A DNA stretch of 64,000 bases, taken from the NCBI GenBank assembly GCA_963678675.1, contig OY783198.1, forward strand, positions 13,650,580 to 13,714,579, written 5' to 3'. The position numbers and the translations under genes were made by a program. Source of the DNA: Xiphydria camelus. Its lineage: Eukaryota; Arthropoda; Insecta; Hymenoptera; Xiphydriidae. Under the pieces are notes generated by a model. It was not told where the DNA came from, did no database searches, and saw only the letters and a list, made by a program, of their open reading frames with translations. Positions 21,281 to 31,604 of this stretch are shown one piece after another; position 1 is the first letter of the stretch, and each line of letters opens with the position of its first letter.

Positions 21281-22075
21281 AAGTACCTCACTAAATTTTG
21301 TCGCTAGCTCTTGGACTAATAGCACTCTGGTTATCCATATACAGGGTGATTCGAAATGGGCGCACTCTTCCTCTCGTAGAGAGATTCTTCGCAAAAAACT
21401 GAACCGAAAGTTCCTGTACAAAATTTTTGTGCTCCGCCTAGTTTACAAGATAATCCAGTTTGAAAATATCCAATCCAAAGTCAGATTCAAGGGACCACCA
21501 GGGCCGTGATAACTGGGGCCAACTTCATAAGATTAGTGAGTAAGCATTCTATAGTTAGTCCTATCTGTTTCGCATTCGACTTTATCGCGATACATAATTT
21601 GTTTGTCAGTCTTATGAAGTTGGCCCCAGTTATCACGGCCCTGGTTGTCCCTTGAATCTGACTTTGGATTGGATATTTTCAAACTGGATTACCTTGTAAA
21701 CTAGGCGGAGCACAAAAATTTTGTACAGGAACTTTCGGTTCAGTTTTTTGCGAAGAATCTCTCTACGAGAGGAAGTGCGCCCATTTCGAATCACCCTGAA
21801 TAGCGTCGTGGGAACGTTTTTGTCGTTTATAAGTTCCTTTATGAGGGACTTTACCCACGTTATCTCCTGTGCAGTCCGGCAAACAGCCATGTATTCGGAA
21901 TCCGTTGTAGATAGAGCAACGGATTGTTGCCTCTGTGAATTCCATGAGATTGTTCCCAAGGCGAATTTTAAAACAATCCTTGTAGTTCTCCGGCATAGTC
22001 TGCATCACTGTAGGCGAGCAGCTCCTTCTTCTTGCCGCTTTCGAAACGTAGCCCGTATCCAACTGTGCCTTTGAG
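21281..22075 (-). pseudogene. Copia RNase H remnant split by a foldback element
   Basis: SQRQQSVALSTTDSEYMA and TAQEITWVKSLIKELI (21799-21959) are typical Copia RNase H motifs. The next expected motif, MDNQSAI, is found only beyond the foldback at about 21300-21341, followed by a stop. So the foldback entered between the TTL and MDNQSAI codons. Confidence 0.8.
21342..21798. mobile_element. Foldback element, long inverted repeats starting CAGGGTGATTCG
   Basis: The left arm (21342-21535) is repeated as its complement up to 21798, with a short centre around 21536-21605. Arms are about 190 bp and nearly identical. The left flank is TA and the right flank AA. It interrupts the Copia RNase H. Its termini resemble those at 1478 and 35752. 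Confidence 0.85.
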
Positions 22076-23095
22076 TTATTTGAGGATTCGCTTTACGGCT
22101 TTCCAATGTGTTATGGTGGGGTTGTCCAGGTATCGGCTTGCTCGATGCACCGCAAACATGATATCGGGTCTTGTCGCCACTGACAAGTACATGAAACTTC
22201 TCATGGCTTCACTGTATGGCGCCGTTGTTGATTCGCTCTGGCCTCCTGCTTGAGCAAGAGGGCTTAACTCTTGGTGTGAATTTGTAGAGATGCTTACTGG
22301 GTTCGCTTCTCCAATTCTGTATCGCTCCAAAATTCTCTTCGTGTAGATTTCTTGGTGTAGGAGGATCGAGCCGTTCGACGATCGCTCTATTTGCATGCCC
22401 AAAAACAGGTTTGCGTCGCTGTGCGTGATCTCGAATTCTTTCTTGAGACCGTCGAGGAGCTTATCGATCAGTGCTTGATTCAGTGAAACGATGAGTCTAT
22501 CATCTACATAAATTACCAATATTAGTTTCTCGTTGTCGCCTAGGCTAGTAAATACGCACGGGTCCGCTTTTGTCGCCTTTAAATTAAAATTTTTAAGGAA
22601 TTCTGTGAAGCGTCGATTCCAGCAGCGGGAAGATTGTTTGAGACGGTACAGACTTCGTTTCAATTTACATATTTTTGCTGTCCCATCATCGTATCATTCC
22701 GGTTACTGCATACAGATCGTCTCCTCGATATCGTCGTATAGGAATGCTGTTTTCACATCGAATTGTTTTATTGAATCGAACCTGACTACGGGGCTATGAG
22801 TTTCTTGATAGACAATTCCCTCCCGCTGTCTGAATCCGCGTACGATGAGTCTCGCTTTGTAACGCTGAACGTTCCCGTCAGCGTCTTCAACTTGAACGTC
22901 CATTTACAGTCTATGGTTTTTGGGTTGTCTATTGCTTCCACGAGTTCGAGCGAGAGACTCCATTTCTTCGTTCATGGCTTTCTTCCACAGCTTCACTTTT
23001 TTGCTTTCGATGGCTTCGCGACATGAGAGGGGCTCCTGGTTCTCGGCTAGGAATAAATCACTAATGTAGTCGCGGAATCTCTGGGGGGCTCTCAA
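22076..23095 (-). pseudogene. Copia reverse transcriptase remnant
   Basis: In order on the minus strand: LWKKAMNEEMESL (start of the RVT_2 domain), YKARLIVRGFRQREG, FDSIKQFDVKTAFLY, then after a frame change RSLYRLKQSSRCW and the active-site block LILVIYVDDRLIV (YVDD), followed by FLGMQIERS and FMYLSVATRPDIMFAV. Several frameshifts and stops break it. The typical Copia motif order leaves little doubt about the family. Confidence 0.85.
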
Positions 23096-23099
23096 TGTT

Positions 23100-23436
23100 C
23101 TCTGTCACGAAGTCTGCAACCTTCGTTGCTATTGTTGTCTCTTCCATCGTTGAATATCATCTCTTCCGCGGCTTGTTCGGGTTCAGCGCGAGGCTCAACC
23201 TATTCAATCTCAGGGGCGCCTTTGTCGTCGTTTTCGAGTTGTTCGGTCTCTGGTCCTTCGTTGTCCTCGTTGTCAGCATCGTCCTCGGAGTCCTCTTGTT
23301 CGTATCCCTCATTCAACCGTGTGTCGCATCGTCTTCTCTTGCTCCTCTCGTAGTTGCTTGATCGGATTTTCTGGGGAAGACGACGTCTCTTACCACTGCG
23401 ATTCTGTTGTCGTCGGGGTATCACACTCGATATCAT
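23100..23436 (-). pseudogene. Copia integrase C-terminal linker remnant
   Basis: The minus-strand frame begins ISSVIPRRQQNRSGKRRR and continues into an acidic low-complexity stretch (EDSEDDADNEDNEGPE). This resembles the variable linker between integrase and RT of Copia elements. Its upstream continuation is cut by the foldback nest at 23437-25690. Confidence 0.55.
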
Positions 23437-23721
23437 TTTGATGTGTAAACATCTATTACGGCGGTATGAGGGTAAATCTCGGGAAACGGAACGAAAATGT
23501 GAAACCGGATGTGATTAGTGCGCAGTGATTCGTGCGCAGCTACTTCAGCGCTTGCGGCCTGAGGTGGTATTACATTTTCATGTCGATGATGTCGATATAG
23601 TAAAGCGCTATACAACCTACTAATAGCGCACCTAGCATTGGTGACGCACACAAGCCTAGTCACTTTCTCCTAGCTTCCCCACGTGCTCCGTTAACAGCTA
23701 ACACTTGTATCTCTGTCTATA

Positions 23722-24096
23722 CCGTATGTATCATCCCGAATTAAACAAGTAGAGATACCGACATTGTCGAAACTTTACCGACGGTCAAGAATTTTATAGT
23801 TAGAGTTGGCTTGAGAAGAGTGCGCTGTGTGTGCTGCGTGAGAGCGAAAAGTGTCAAACGTCTGATTTCCCGATAGCTGTTAATTCAAGAGATCGAAGTG
23901 TTTCGTCTATTATTCAATACTTCGATTTTCCGAATTGACAGCTATCGGGAAATCAGACGTTTGACACTTTTCGCTCTCACGCAGCACACACAGCGCACTC
24001 TTCTCAAGCCAACTCTAACTATAAAATTCTTGACCGTCGGTAAAGTTTCGGCAATGTCGGTATATCTGCTTGTTTAATTCGGGATGATACATACGG
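23722..24096. mobile_element. CCGTATGT-family foldback, copy 1
   Basis: 375 bp, starting CCGTATGTATCATCCCG and ending with the complement, flanked on both sides by TA. The element is an almost complete palindrome with a loop near 23905-23930. Shared inner motifs with other copies include TTAGAGTTGGCTTGAGAAGA. Confidence 0.85.
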
Positions 24097-24104
24097 TATA
24101 GAAA

Positions 24105-24391
24105 CGCAACAAGCGACATTTTCCTTTGGCAGTATTTGCCGACGGTATTTGAGTCTTTTACATGTGCACCGTCGGCAAATACTGCCGAAGGTACAGGATG
24201 TTCAGAAATGATTACAGACCACGTGAGCTACGCGCACCACGTGACCTACGTGCTATTCAACCAACGGTACTAGTCCGAGCTCTCAACCAATAGCGTTTGC
24301 GCGTAGGTCACGTGGCTTATTACGTGGTCAGTAATCATTTGACCCCCTGATGGGTCATCATGAAGACCCTGTAAATGTCGCTTGTTGTATT
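24105..24391. mobile_element. Nested inverted-repeat element, ends CAACAAGCGACATTT
   Basis: The outer inverted repeat is CAACAAGCGACATTT at 24106 and its complement ending near 24391. Inside are a hairpin at 24124-24191 (GGCAGTATTTGCCGACGGT and complement) and a second inverted repeat with CACGTG-rich arms at about 24192-24374, bounded by ACAGG and CCTGT. This looks like two small elements within a third. Confidence 0.6.
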
Positions 24392-24416
24392 TCTTACGGG
24401 ACATGCGGTATATATA

Positions 24417-24676
24417 CCGCAAAAACGAAACAAGCGTTGATACCTACCGATGGTACATTGCCGATACTTTGCCGACGGTAGCGAATTTGATGATTAGAGT
24501 TGGCTTGAGAAGAGTGCGCTGTGTGTGCTGAGTGAGAGCGAAAAATATTAGTCTGATTTCCCGGTAGTTGTCAATTCGGGAGATCGAAGCGTCTAACCTC
24601 GAAATCGTGAATTTGCGAATACAAAGTATCGGCAATATAGGTATCAAAGATTATTTCGTTTGGGCGTAAACATACG
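24417..24676. mobile_element. CCGTATGT-family foldback, copy 2 (diverged)
   Basis: Its right end CATACGG at 24676 is followed by TA. The left end near 24417 is only a rough match. The inner sequence shares TAGAGTTGGCTTGAGAAGAG and GGGAGATCGAAGCGTCTAAC with copies 1, 4 and 5. It abuts copy 3 with a single TA between them. Confidence 0.6.
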
Positions 24677-24678
24677 GT

Positions 24679-24995
24679 ACCGTATGTCTGCGATCAATCA
24701 GACCATAGCAAAATTGCGAGTTTTGCATGAGCACCCCCGTGAGTCTCCTCGTCCAATAGAATCACCGGAGAAGCGTGAATGCGCATGCGTAGTCATTCGC
24801 GTTGGCGCCGTCACAAGTTCACAGATCGGTTATTTCGATATCCGATCTGAACTTGCTGACGACGCTACGCGGATGCTAACGTAGTCACGCATGCGCATTC
24901 ACGCTTCTCCGGTGATTCTATTGGACGAGGAGACTCACGGGGGTGCTCATGCAAAACTCACAATTTTGCTATGGTCTGATTGATCGCGGTACATG
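24679..24995. mobile_element. CCGTATGT-family foldback, copy 3
   Basis: It begins CCGTATGTCTGCGATCAATC directly after the TA that ends copy 2. It is palindromic with arms of about 125 bp, and the right end has decayed to GATCGCGGTACATG. The body differs from the other copies, so the family is defined by its ends. Confidence 0.65.
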
Positions 24996-25690
24996 TAAAT
25001 TTGTGCAGTGTCGCATATGCAACTAGATTAGATCCTAAGGCCGTACAACCTTCAGGTGTTACTAGATTTTATATTAGCGGTAAAATTCAAATATTCTATA
25101 CTAATATAGGACTGCTATTCTATCGAGAAATAACGAGCGGATAAATGGAATTCGACACAACGGTTCGCACCGTTTAATAGTATCACAGTCATAAATACCT
25201 CGCCAACCCTTAGCTAATCCTAAGTTCTCCGAAACGGCATATTCCGGGAATGTAAGCTGCGAACACACCACGGTTTATACCTTTCCTGGAAATCAATTAT
25301 CGGACGGATCGTCGCGAGCCATCTAATGCAGTACCCGGCTTATCCAGGTACGAGAGACATAAAAAACAAAACAAGTCTGCTAGTACTCAAGACACTGATG
25401 TATAAACATCTCGTGAGCGGTAACTATGGGACGGAAATGTGATTGGGATTTGTGAATATTGGTATCTGTAATCGAAGTAATTTCAAACAATTTAAAATCT
25501 TATAACTAGAAAAATATTTTTCATTTTCATTTTCATTTAATAATGCCGCGCTTGACACAATCGGCTTATGATAGCTAAAATAAATAAGTAAGTCGGAGTA
25601 GAGCTGATCGACGAGGAGTTACTCCGATTCACTTACTGTACATGGCGAACACCACTTCTACACAACATTGTTCTGCCAGATATTTACACA

Positions 25691-26092
25691 TCAATTAGTC
25701 ATTCTAACTTGTAATTTTTTCGCCTCTTTGAAGAATTTTTTTACATAGCTCGCTGCTTCTGCTTTGCTCTCGAGGAAGAGTACTTTGCGATAGTGCGAAT
25801 GGTCGTCCTTCAGCAGGAGGAAATATCTCGAACCTCCAAAGGATTTCGTGGGCATGGGTCCGCAAAGATCAGCGTGTATGATCTCGCCGATGCCCTTGGA
25901 TTTCGACGTGCTTTTCCGAAAGGGGAGCCGGTGCATCTTGCCAGCGGTGCATGCCTCACAAAACGGGTCTTTCGCTTCCTTCACAGGTATATCATTAGAG
26001 GTATACAGCCTCTTGAGTATCTGTCTCACGTGACGGAAATTTTGGTGGGCCAGTTTCTCGTGCCAAACTTGAAGCGTGTCCGTTGAGCTCAC
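25691..26092 (-). pseudogene. Copia integrase N-terminal remnant
   Basis: The frame shows the HHCC zinc motif (VWHEKLAHQN ... FCEACTAGKMHRLPF) and the first core residues (IHADLCGPMPTKSFGGSRYF, first catalytic Asp). It stops shortly before the region where the second catalytic Asp should be, at the edge of the foldback nest. Confidence 0.85.
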
Positions 26093-26098
26093 GTACGC

Positions 26099-26530
26099 TT
26101 ACGGCAGATCCTTTACCCATCCCGACCACGGTGGTTCCTTGACTGCGAATTGCATTATGAATAGTTTTCCTTTACGTATTCTCGTCGCGATGATGCGACC
26201 TTCCTTTGTTAGCTCGCGGGTTGAATTTGTCGATTGCATCTTAAGTCCCTTGTCAAGCGCCGTGCCGGCTGAGAACAGGTTGTACGTCAATATGGGAACA
26301 TAAAGTACATCCACGAGGTGATTCTTGTTCCAGGTTTTTCCGTCGAGCATATCGACGTTGATGCAGCTTTTTCCAAAGGCTTCGATGCATCCCCCGTCCC
26401 CTATACGTACGGGCACATGGTAGTCAAAGTCTTCATATGTGATGAATCAGCTTCTTTGACAGCACATATGATCGCTGGCTCCCGAAACCATTATCCAGTC
26501 CGTGTCTTTAGCGGACTGCGTCAGTTCTGA
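26099..26530 (-). pseudogene. Copia protease remnant
   Basis: DWIMVSGASDHMC (about 26465-26505) corresponds to the Copia protease motif, but the usual catalytic Asp of DSGAS is Val here. VDVLYVPILTYNLFSAG further on is the typical Copia continuation. Stops and a shift break the frame. Confidence 0.75.
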
Positions 26531-26560
26531 TTGGAGTGCCACGCTCACTAGGCCTTCGCC

Positions 26561-27150
26561 TCAAGGTTTCCTTCCCAATGCCTTGTTGGTTCCTCCTGGG
26601 TCGTCGTCTCCCTTTCCCCTGCGAGCATTCTTTGGCCCAATGCCCTGTTTCCCCGCATGCGTAGTATTTACCTGATTTCGACGAACTGTTTGACGCGCCT
26701 CTTGGTCTATTGCCTTTACCGTGCTTGAATTTCCCTCGTTGTGCATTTAACGCTAAGGCATTTCCACTCTTGTCTCCTCGAATGTCGATTCTCGATTCCT
26801 CTGTTGCCAGCCTTGACTTCAGGTTGTCAAGCGTGCGTTCTCCAACTGGCGCCGATTCCTACGCACTGACGAAGTGTCTAACGTTCCCTGGCAGAGTCAT
26901 GAGGATTTTCGTGATCATCATTGAGTCAGAAATTTCCTCACACACATCAGTTTCAGTCGGTATGCTATATCCTTCAGCTTGGCGGTGTGAGTCAAGAGTC
27001 GTCCGATTTCTGTTTTGTGGCATTGTACCAGTCCTGTTGAAGCATGTGAACGCTTGTTTCGGATTTCTGCTCGTAGATAGATGACAATTTTTGCCACATT
27101 TCTGCTGCGGACGTGTAATTTATTATGTGTGTTAAGACATTATGTTATCG
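26561..27150 (-). pseudogene. Copia gag remnant with zinc knuckle
   Basis: HNVLTHIINYTSAAEMWQKL and YEQKSETSVHMLQQDWY (27040-27150) are typical Copia gag. The knuckle at about 26630-26670 reads YYACGETGHWAKEC, in which Tyr replaces the first expected Cys. The 5' end of gag is missing; LTR-like DNA follows from about 27142. Confidence 0.75.
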
Positions 27151-27535
27151 CACTACGAGAATTAGTTAATCTAAGAGTCGAGTCTTAGCGGCGGCACCAC
27201 CGTACGAGCCGCAGTCACGAGGTGCAAGCGAACAGCACTTCGGCAATCATCGGACGAATTCGGTGATTGGCGAAGGCTCCGAGAGTTCGGGAAGAAAGCC
27301 GTACTCTTTCTTCCTTTCCATCGCTCAACGAGAAAGCACGTTCAGCAACCACGCTCTACAATCGCGACTCGCTATCAGTCAAATATAAAGGAAACGCGAG
27401 TGTTAAACTTCGGGAGTATCTCATTTCATCCTCTCTGATCCTTTATAACCAGCTAAAGCTTTAATAAACGAAAAGGATTTATCAATGTGCAGTGTCGACT
27501 GCGGTCCGACTATACAATCTGTCCCTTTCAATACA
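27142..27535 (+). repeat. Possible solo LTR or LTR fragment
   Basis: The segment starts TGTTATCGCAC, is more GC-rich than its flanks, has an AATAAA at about 27462 and ends near TACACGCC. These are LTR-like traits. I found no second copy and no target duplication, so this is tentative. Confidence 0.25.
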
Positions 27536-27576
27536 CGCCAGCGTAGCACATTACATATCGGTTGGCGTTATCGGAT

Positions 27577-27639
27577 CCAAGATGGTTCCCTAAAATTCCA
27601 AGATGGTTCCCTAAAATTCTAAGATGGTTCCCTAAAATT
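27577..27639. repeat. 21-bp tandem repeat, three copies
   Basis: CCAAGATGGTTCCCTAAAATT is repeated three times head to tail with one substitution in the third unit. Confidence 0.9.
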
Positions 27640-27744
27640 CGGTGGCAATACCGACAGCCCGGACTCGAATCAAATAGCAGGGACACGAACCAAATAGACG
27701 TTTCAGTCCGAAAAAACATCGGTCAGATCAATAGTGGTGAATGT

Positions 27745-28200
27745 GACAGACGCTCTGACAGCTAGCTTGATAATCGTTTTAATTTTTTTTTAAATAATCA
27801 AGATAGTGAAAGGAAGCAGTGTCATTTTTCTCTGGTTGCTGGTGCATGAAGAGCAGGAAAGGAGACATCTGTATCTCGGAAGAAGTGCCATCAGATAAGT
27901 TACTTCCTAACTGACTGTCTTAACCTCATTTTCATCACTTATAAAGAACAAATATCTTTGTGGTTATTCTATTTTTTGTTTTCAGCGCCATGCGAGAACG
28001 GGACGGATTGATGAAAATTTGATTTTTCTTCGCTGTCAAAAATCAACCTAGGTAGAAAAGAATTCTCTAGAATTGCGGTACAATGCCACGGTATGAATAT
28101 CAGGTTCTACCGACATGACATGCTTCGACAAGGTCAGTATCAACTTTAGCGGTATATTGGGGGCACTGCACTAATCCTGTAGCACATTTTTCATCGTACA
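27745..28200. repeat. Dispersed repeat, inverted copy at 46595-47045
   Basis: About 450 bp recur in reverse complement at 46595-47045, for example CCATGCGAGAACGGGACGGA here and its near-complement there. The part with ACATGACATGCTTCGACAAG also occurs in both arms of the foldback at 45960-46526. No coding capacity. Probably a non-autonomous transposon family. Confidence 0.75.
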
Positions 28201-28979
28201 AATTGTTCATCGTAGGGGGCAGCGATCAATTATTGTGACTAATCGTAGATTCCTGCGATTATGTTCTAGTTGCAAAGAATACACTAGCAAATCAGCTTAC
28301 AGCGTCCAATGTTTAGTATCAACTTTACCTCTTTTGGAACACCCATCACCCGAGCATAATCACGATTACGTTAACGTTAATCGCAGAATAGACCGTGAGC
28401 TCGGGCACATTATCGCAATAGTAGTTCGGCACACTGAATTGCCTTTTAGTTTTAATAGACGAACTTGTCTACGATGAGTCGCTATTATCAATCGCTGCTT
28501 CCTACCACGAACAGTTCATAAAAGGTTATTAGCTTGTGAATGAAGTAAAAGTTATTTAACGCTGGAATAGTTAACGACGTTAGTTAGGAAACGAGAAGCG
28601 CGTATTGCAATTAATGTACCGTGGGTAATAGGCGTTCAGTGACAAGTCTGACATTCTCCATTGTCCATCGAGTCATCTTTTTACGGACAGGACACGAGCT
28701 AGATCCTCTTCAGTTGCACCTGTACGAGATGACATGTCAGAAAATCATGAGTCTTCATGAAAATCTTCTAACCTACTCGTTCTGCAGTAATACTTAAAGG
28801 GGGGGGGGGGGGGGGGGGTAGGGTCTAACGCGTGGAAAATAACTCTATTTTTACGAATTTTTTGTAGAGCTATTGTTGAAGTAGATATATTCCGCTCAAC
28901 ACGCGCGGCACCTTGCACCACGAGCGTAGATGCGCGCGTAAAGGAGCAATTCGTTCCGCCGCCGATGCGTTCGAATGCA
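28201..28979. other. Intergenic DNA with a 20-base G run
   Basis: No gene recognised. An open frame at 28235-28477 (80 codons) has no known motif. A run of 20 G lies at 28799-28818. Confidence 0.5.
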
Positions 28980-29185
28980 CTCGTGCGCGCGCAACAGGTA
29001 CCAAAACTTTGTTTTGATGAATATCAGCTTTTCATTTTTATTGTGCCGGCTCATCTCGTTTACGCCACGATCGTTCTCCCACGACATTATCGTAAACAAC
29101 CCACTTTTCATCGCCGGTTATGATTCGCTTTAAAAATGGGTCATTTTTATTACGATTCAGCAATGCTATCGCAATGTTAATTCGT
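28980..29185 (-). pseudogene. Mariner transposase fragment
   Basis: On the minus strand, about 29018-29170 reads LLNRNKNDPFLKRIITGDEK, then WVVYDNVVGERSW and KRDEPAQ. This is the mariner block around the second catalytic Asp (GDEKWV.YDN). The frame decays to stops on the left. On the right it is cut at about 29185 by the 126-bp MITE. Only a small part of the roughly 340-residue transposase remains. Confidence 0.85.
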
Positions 29186-29188
29186 TTA

Positions 29189-29314
29189 GGGCCGGTTTTA
29201 CCAACACGGTATAAACGCGGTATAGCGCTATACTGAGAATAACCAGCAATAAGCCTTATGGTTATTCTCAGTATAGCGCTATACCGCGTTTATACCTGTT
29301 GGTAAAACCGGCCC
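29189..29314. mobile_element. 126-bp PIF/Harbinger-type palindromic MITE, copy 1
   Basis: The element starts GGGCCGGTTTTACCAACA and ends with its complement. The 3-bp target TTA is duplicated at 29186-29188 and 29315-29317, as expected for PIF/Harbinger. It is almost a complete palindrome. A 126-bp sister with centre inverted is at 42650-42775. Confidence 0.9.
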
Positions 29315-29352
29315 TTAGAGAGATGATTTTTTTGCAACTCGTGAGGAACTCA

Positions 29353-29552
29353 NNNNNNNNNNNNNNNNNNNNNNNNNNNNNNNNNNNNNNNNNNNNNNNN
29401 NNNNNNNNNNNNNNNNNNNNNNNNNNNNNNNNNNNNNNNNNNNNNNNNNNNNNNNNNNNNNNNNNNNNNNNNNNNNNNNNNNNNNNNNNNNNNNNNNNNN
29501 NNNNNNNNNNNNNNNNNNNNNNNNNNNNNNNNNNNNNNNNNNNNNNNNNNNN
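29353..29552. other. Assembly gap of 200 N
   Basis: Exactly 200 unknown bases, a round size that suggests a scaffold gap of unspecified true length. The sequence right after it holds a G run, which may explain the break. Confidence 0.95.
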
Positions 29553-29589
29553 GTGTCTTATAATGGGGCCGGGGGGGGGGGGGGCTAGA

Positions 29590-29862
29590 CCTCATCTTAC
29601 ACGAGAAATTTCTAGCCAAAAATGCTATCAAATCACTCAATACAGATTGAAAGAAGCGCTGTACTTTGCATCAAATAAAGCAGTAACAATAGACAAAAGA
29701 ATGTGCAAAACCCAGGATCAAGCAGAGAAGAGGCGACCTGCACGAGTGGCATTGCGTCGTGATCGGGAGCTTATGTGCATCTTCCGAGATAGTGAAACGG
29801 GAGTGGAGGAGGTCGAGTGGGTTGAGGAGCAGGACGTCTCTACTGAGGATATATTTTATTAA
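29590..29862 (+). CDS. Short open frame after the gap, unknown
   Basis: About 90 codons to a stop at 29862, with a lysine/arginine-rich middle (DQAEKRRPARVALRRDRELM) and an acidic end (EEVEWVEEQDVSTEDIFY). It could be the C-terminus of a gene entering from the gap. I recognise no family. Confidence 0.2.
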   Translation, partial: PHLTREISSQKCYQITQYRLKEALYFASNKAVTIDKRMCKTQDQAEKRRPARVALRRDRELMCIFRDSETGVEEVEWVEEQDVSTEDIFY

Positions 29863-30436
29863 ACGAAGTTTAAAAATGAAGTTACTTGAACTGAGTGAAT
29901 ATATGTTTTCTAATGTTTTCCGTTGATACGAAGAGTTAGAACGAGGATGAAGTGCATAAAGAAATATACCGTAGTAGACTATAAACTTTACATCAACCGT
30001 GTTGGGCTTCCACTCGGATAAAAGACGCTGTTGATACACGATTAGAGCGAGAATAGCGAATAATGAAGAGTCTATTTAAACAGCTCCTATGTACAGCATC
30101 CTCGTTCTGACTATGTATGATGCTATTGTTTAGCAGGACCGTCTCGAAATATAGTCAATCTCTTCCTAATATTCATCTGATATTTGAAAGCAGTATAAAC
30201 GGCAAGCTCAAGAATGACTTAAAAAAGTTACGTCTTATGTAAGATTTAGGGGGGGGGGGTCATCTGGAATCTTACAGTATCTTACACTGTGGGGAGGGGG
30301 GTCAAAAAGAGGGCACAAATGTCTTACGTAATATTTGGATGGCCCCTAAGGTGTTGTGAAATCACAATACACTACTAACTCAGCCTAAAAATGGAACGCA
30401 CGCAGTGACTTTACACTGCTATCTGCAGACCCGCCT
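29863..30436. other. Intergenic DNA with G-rich tracts
   Basis: No gene recognised. Two G-rich tracts near 30249-30260 and 30292-30300 lie in a segment repeating TCTTAC motifs, possibly part of a small repeat element. Confidence 0.4.
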
Positions 30437-30535
30437 AGTGGTGTCAGTTTTTTTTTCATACCCTACCGGGACTCGAACCTGCGATCTTTAGGACGAGCTG
30501 CATCGCACTCTATCAATTGAGCCACTGACTCTTCA
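30437..30535 (-). repeat. tRNA-like SINE unit or tRNA relic
   Basis: On the minus strand TGGCTCAATTGATAGAG resembles a pol III A box, GGTTCGAGTCC is a perfect B box, and the segment ends GGTAGGGTATG followed by an A run. The anticodon arm would need a loop of about 16 bases and the acceptor ends do not pair, so it is not a working tRNA. A tRNA-derived SINE head with a short A tail fits better. Confidence 0.5.
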
Positions 30536-31115
30536 ATATTGGTGTCGATCGACTCCAGTCATATATAGAAACCGAACATGACAGTGACTGCTCTCGAAGG
30601 TTCTTCTCATTAAATTTTATAAAATAATTTGATACCTTCCTTTTCAAAACAGTAGCGATTATGATAATATTAATAATTCATTATTTATGGAATAATTCGG
30701 TACAATTTGCACTGTTTGAAACATTATTATTATATCACATGTAGACGCAAACTGAACCGACGACGCTATTGAAACATCACAATGTATTGTGAATTCAAAA
30801 GAGACGTTTTAGGTTTTTCCCATACCTACATGTTTTAAAACAAAATATGGGTATTGTTTTTTTCAAACGCTGTTGTGAAATACAAACACGATATTAGAGG
30901 AATTCAGAGTGAACGTTGCCTATTTAAAGAGACTGTGATTAAATAAAAGTACGAGTTTTTTATTTCCTAATATATGTTTGGAAATCAAAACGAAATTATG
31001 ATTTTTTAAAAGTTTTGTAGTGAATTCAATGTTTGCTTATTAAAATTAAGAATGTATTTTTGAATTCTCTACACATCTGTATATAGCGTCATATTGTGAA
31101 ATAAAAAACACTTCT
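30536..31115. other. AT-rich intergenic DNA
   Basis: I see no gene or repeat here. Confidence 0.5.
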
Positions 31116-31204
31116 AACAGTGTACGGAACCTAAATCCGATAGAAATTCTCTGGAGCATTAAGAAGTTTGAACTTTCTAGAGTAACTATGTCGCCAAATT
31201 AAAT
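31116..31204 (+). pseudogene. Tc1/mariner transposase C-terminal scrap
   Basis: The frame RNLNPIEILWSIKKFEL carries the NPIE.LW motif around the last catalytic acidic residue of Tc1-like transposases. A stop follows, and no upstream part is visible. Confidence 0.5.
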
Positions 31205-31263
31205 ATCGAAATCGAGTACGCAGAGAAAGTGACCTCTCGGCCATAGGAGATATTGTGGGACTC

Positions 31264-31604
31264 TTATCCATACTTCTACTAATACATATTATAAATGCGA
31301 AAGTTAGTTTCCCTGTATATTTGTTACCTCTTCACGGCGAAACTTGAAAGTCGATCTTGATGAAATTAGGCAGAGGTAACTTAAAGCCCGGAAATGAACA
31401 TAGGGCATGTGTGATATCATCATAAATTCAATGTGACGAATGCTCTAAGATGATAGCGTTTAATAGAACCCAGCAGGCGACATCAGAGGCGCGCGGCTAA
31501 GGGGAAGGAGGAATGCACATCTTCCATTGATATCCAACATTGATCAGTAAGAAAGAATATAATAATTCAAATCCCATGTAAATGGAGTTGCAGGTAACAG
31601 CTAG
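31264..31604 (+). mobile_element. Non-autonomous Helitron-like element
   Basis: The left end (TATCCATACTTCTACTAATA, TATTATAAATGCGAAAGTTA, GATGAAATTAGG, GAACATAGGG) matches a pattern widespread in arthropod Helitron-like elements. The right end GCAGGTAACAGCTAG stops at CTAG, the Helitron 3' terminus. No target duplication is expected. The assignment is from pattern memory. Confidence 0.5.

Larger units (their letters stand above)
23437..25690. other. Nest of foldback elements inserted in the Copia integrase
   Basis: The Copia integrase frame stops at about 25691 and resumes at 23436. The stretch between holds at least four inverted-repeat elements listed separately (23722, 24105, 24417 and 24679). 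About 690 bp at 25000-25690 has no recognised gene or repeat. Confidence 0.65.
21160..27150 (-). mobile_element. Decayed Copia (Ty1-type) retrotransposon remnant
   Basis: On the minus strand the parts run from right to left: gag with zinc knuckle, protease, integrase, reverse transcriptase, RNase H. Integrase before RT is the Copia order. Frames are broken by stops and shifts throughout. Two later insertions split it: a foldback at 21342-21798 in RNase H and a 2.2-kb nest at about 23437-25690 in integrase. No LTR pair is visible, so both ends are probably lost. Confidence 0.85.

Noticed and set aside
23722..24995. Inverted gene or microRNA precursors in the palindromes
   Set aside because: Arms are hundreds of bp long with no coding potential, and ends with TA duplications mark them as transposons. 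They are too long for ordinary microRNA hairpins.
29299..29862. A 187-codon plus-strand frame running through the N gap
   Set aside because: The middle is unknown sequence. Only the part after 29590 can be called real sequence, and it is listed as a low-confidence fragment.
30437..30535. A tRNA gene on the minus strand
   Set aside because: A and B boxes are present, but the acceptor stem does not pair and the anticodon loop is far too long. A SINE head is the better reading.
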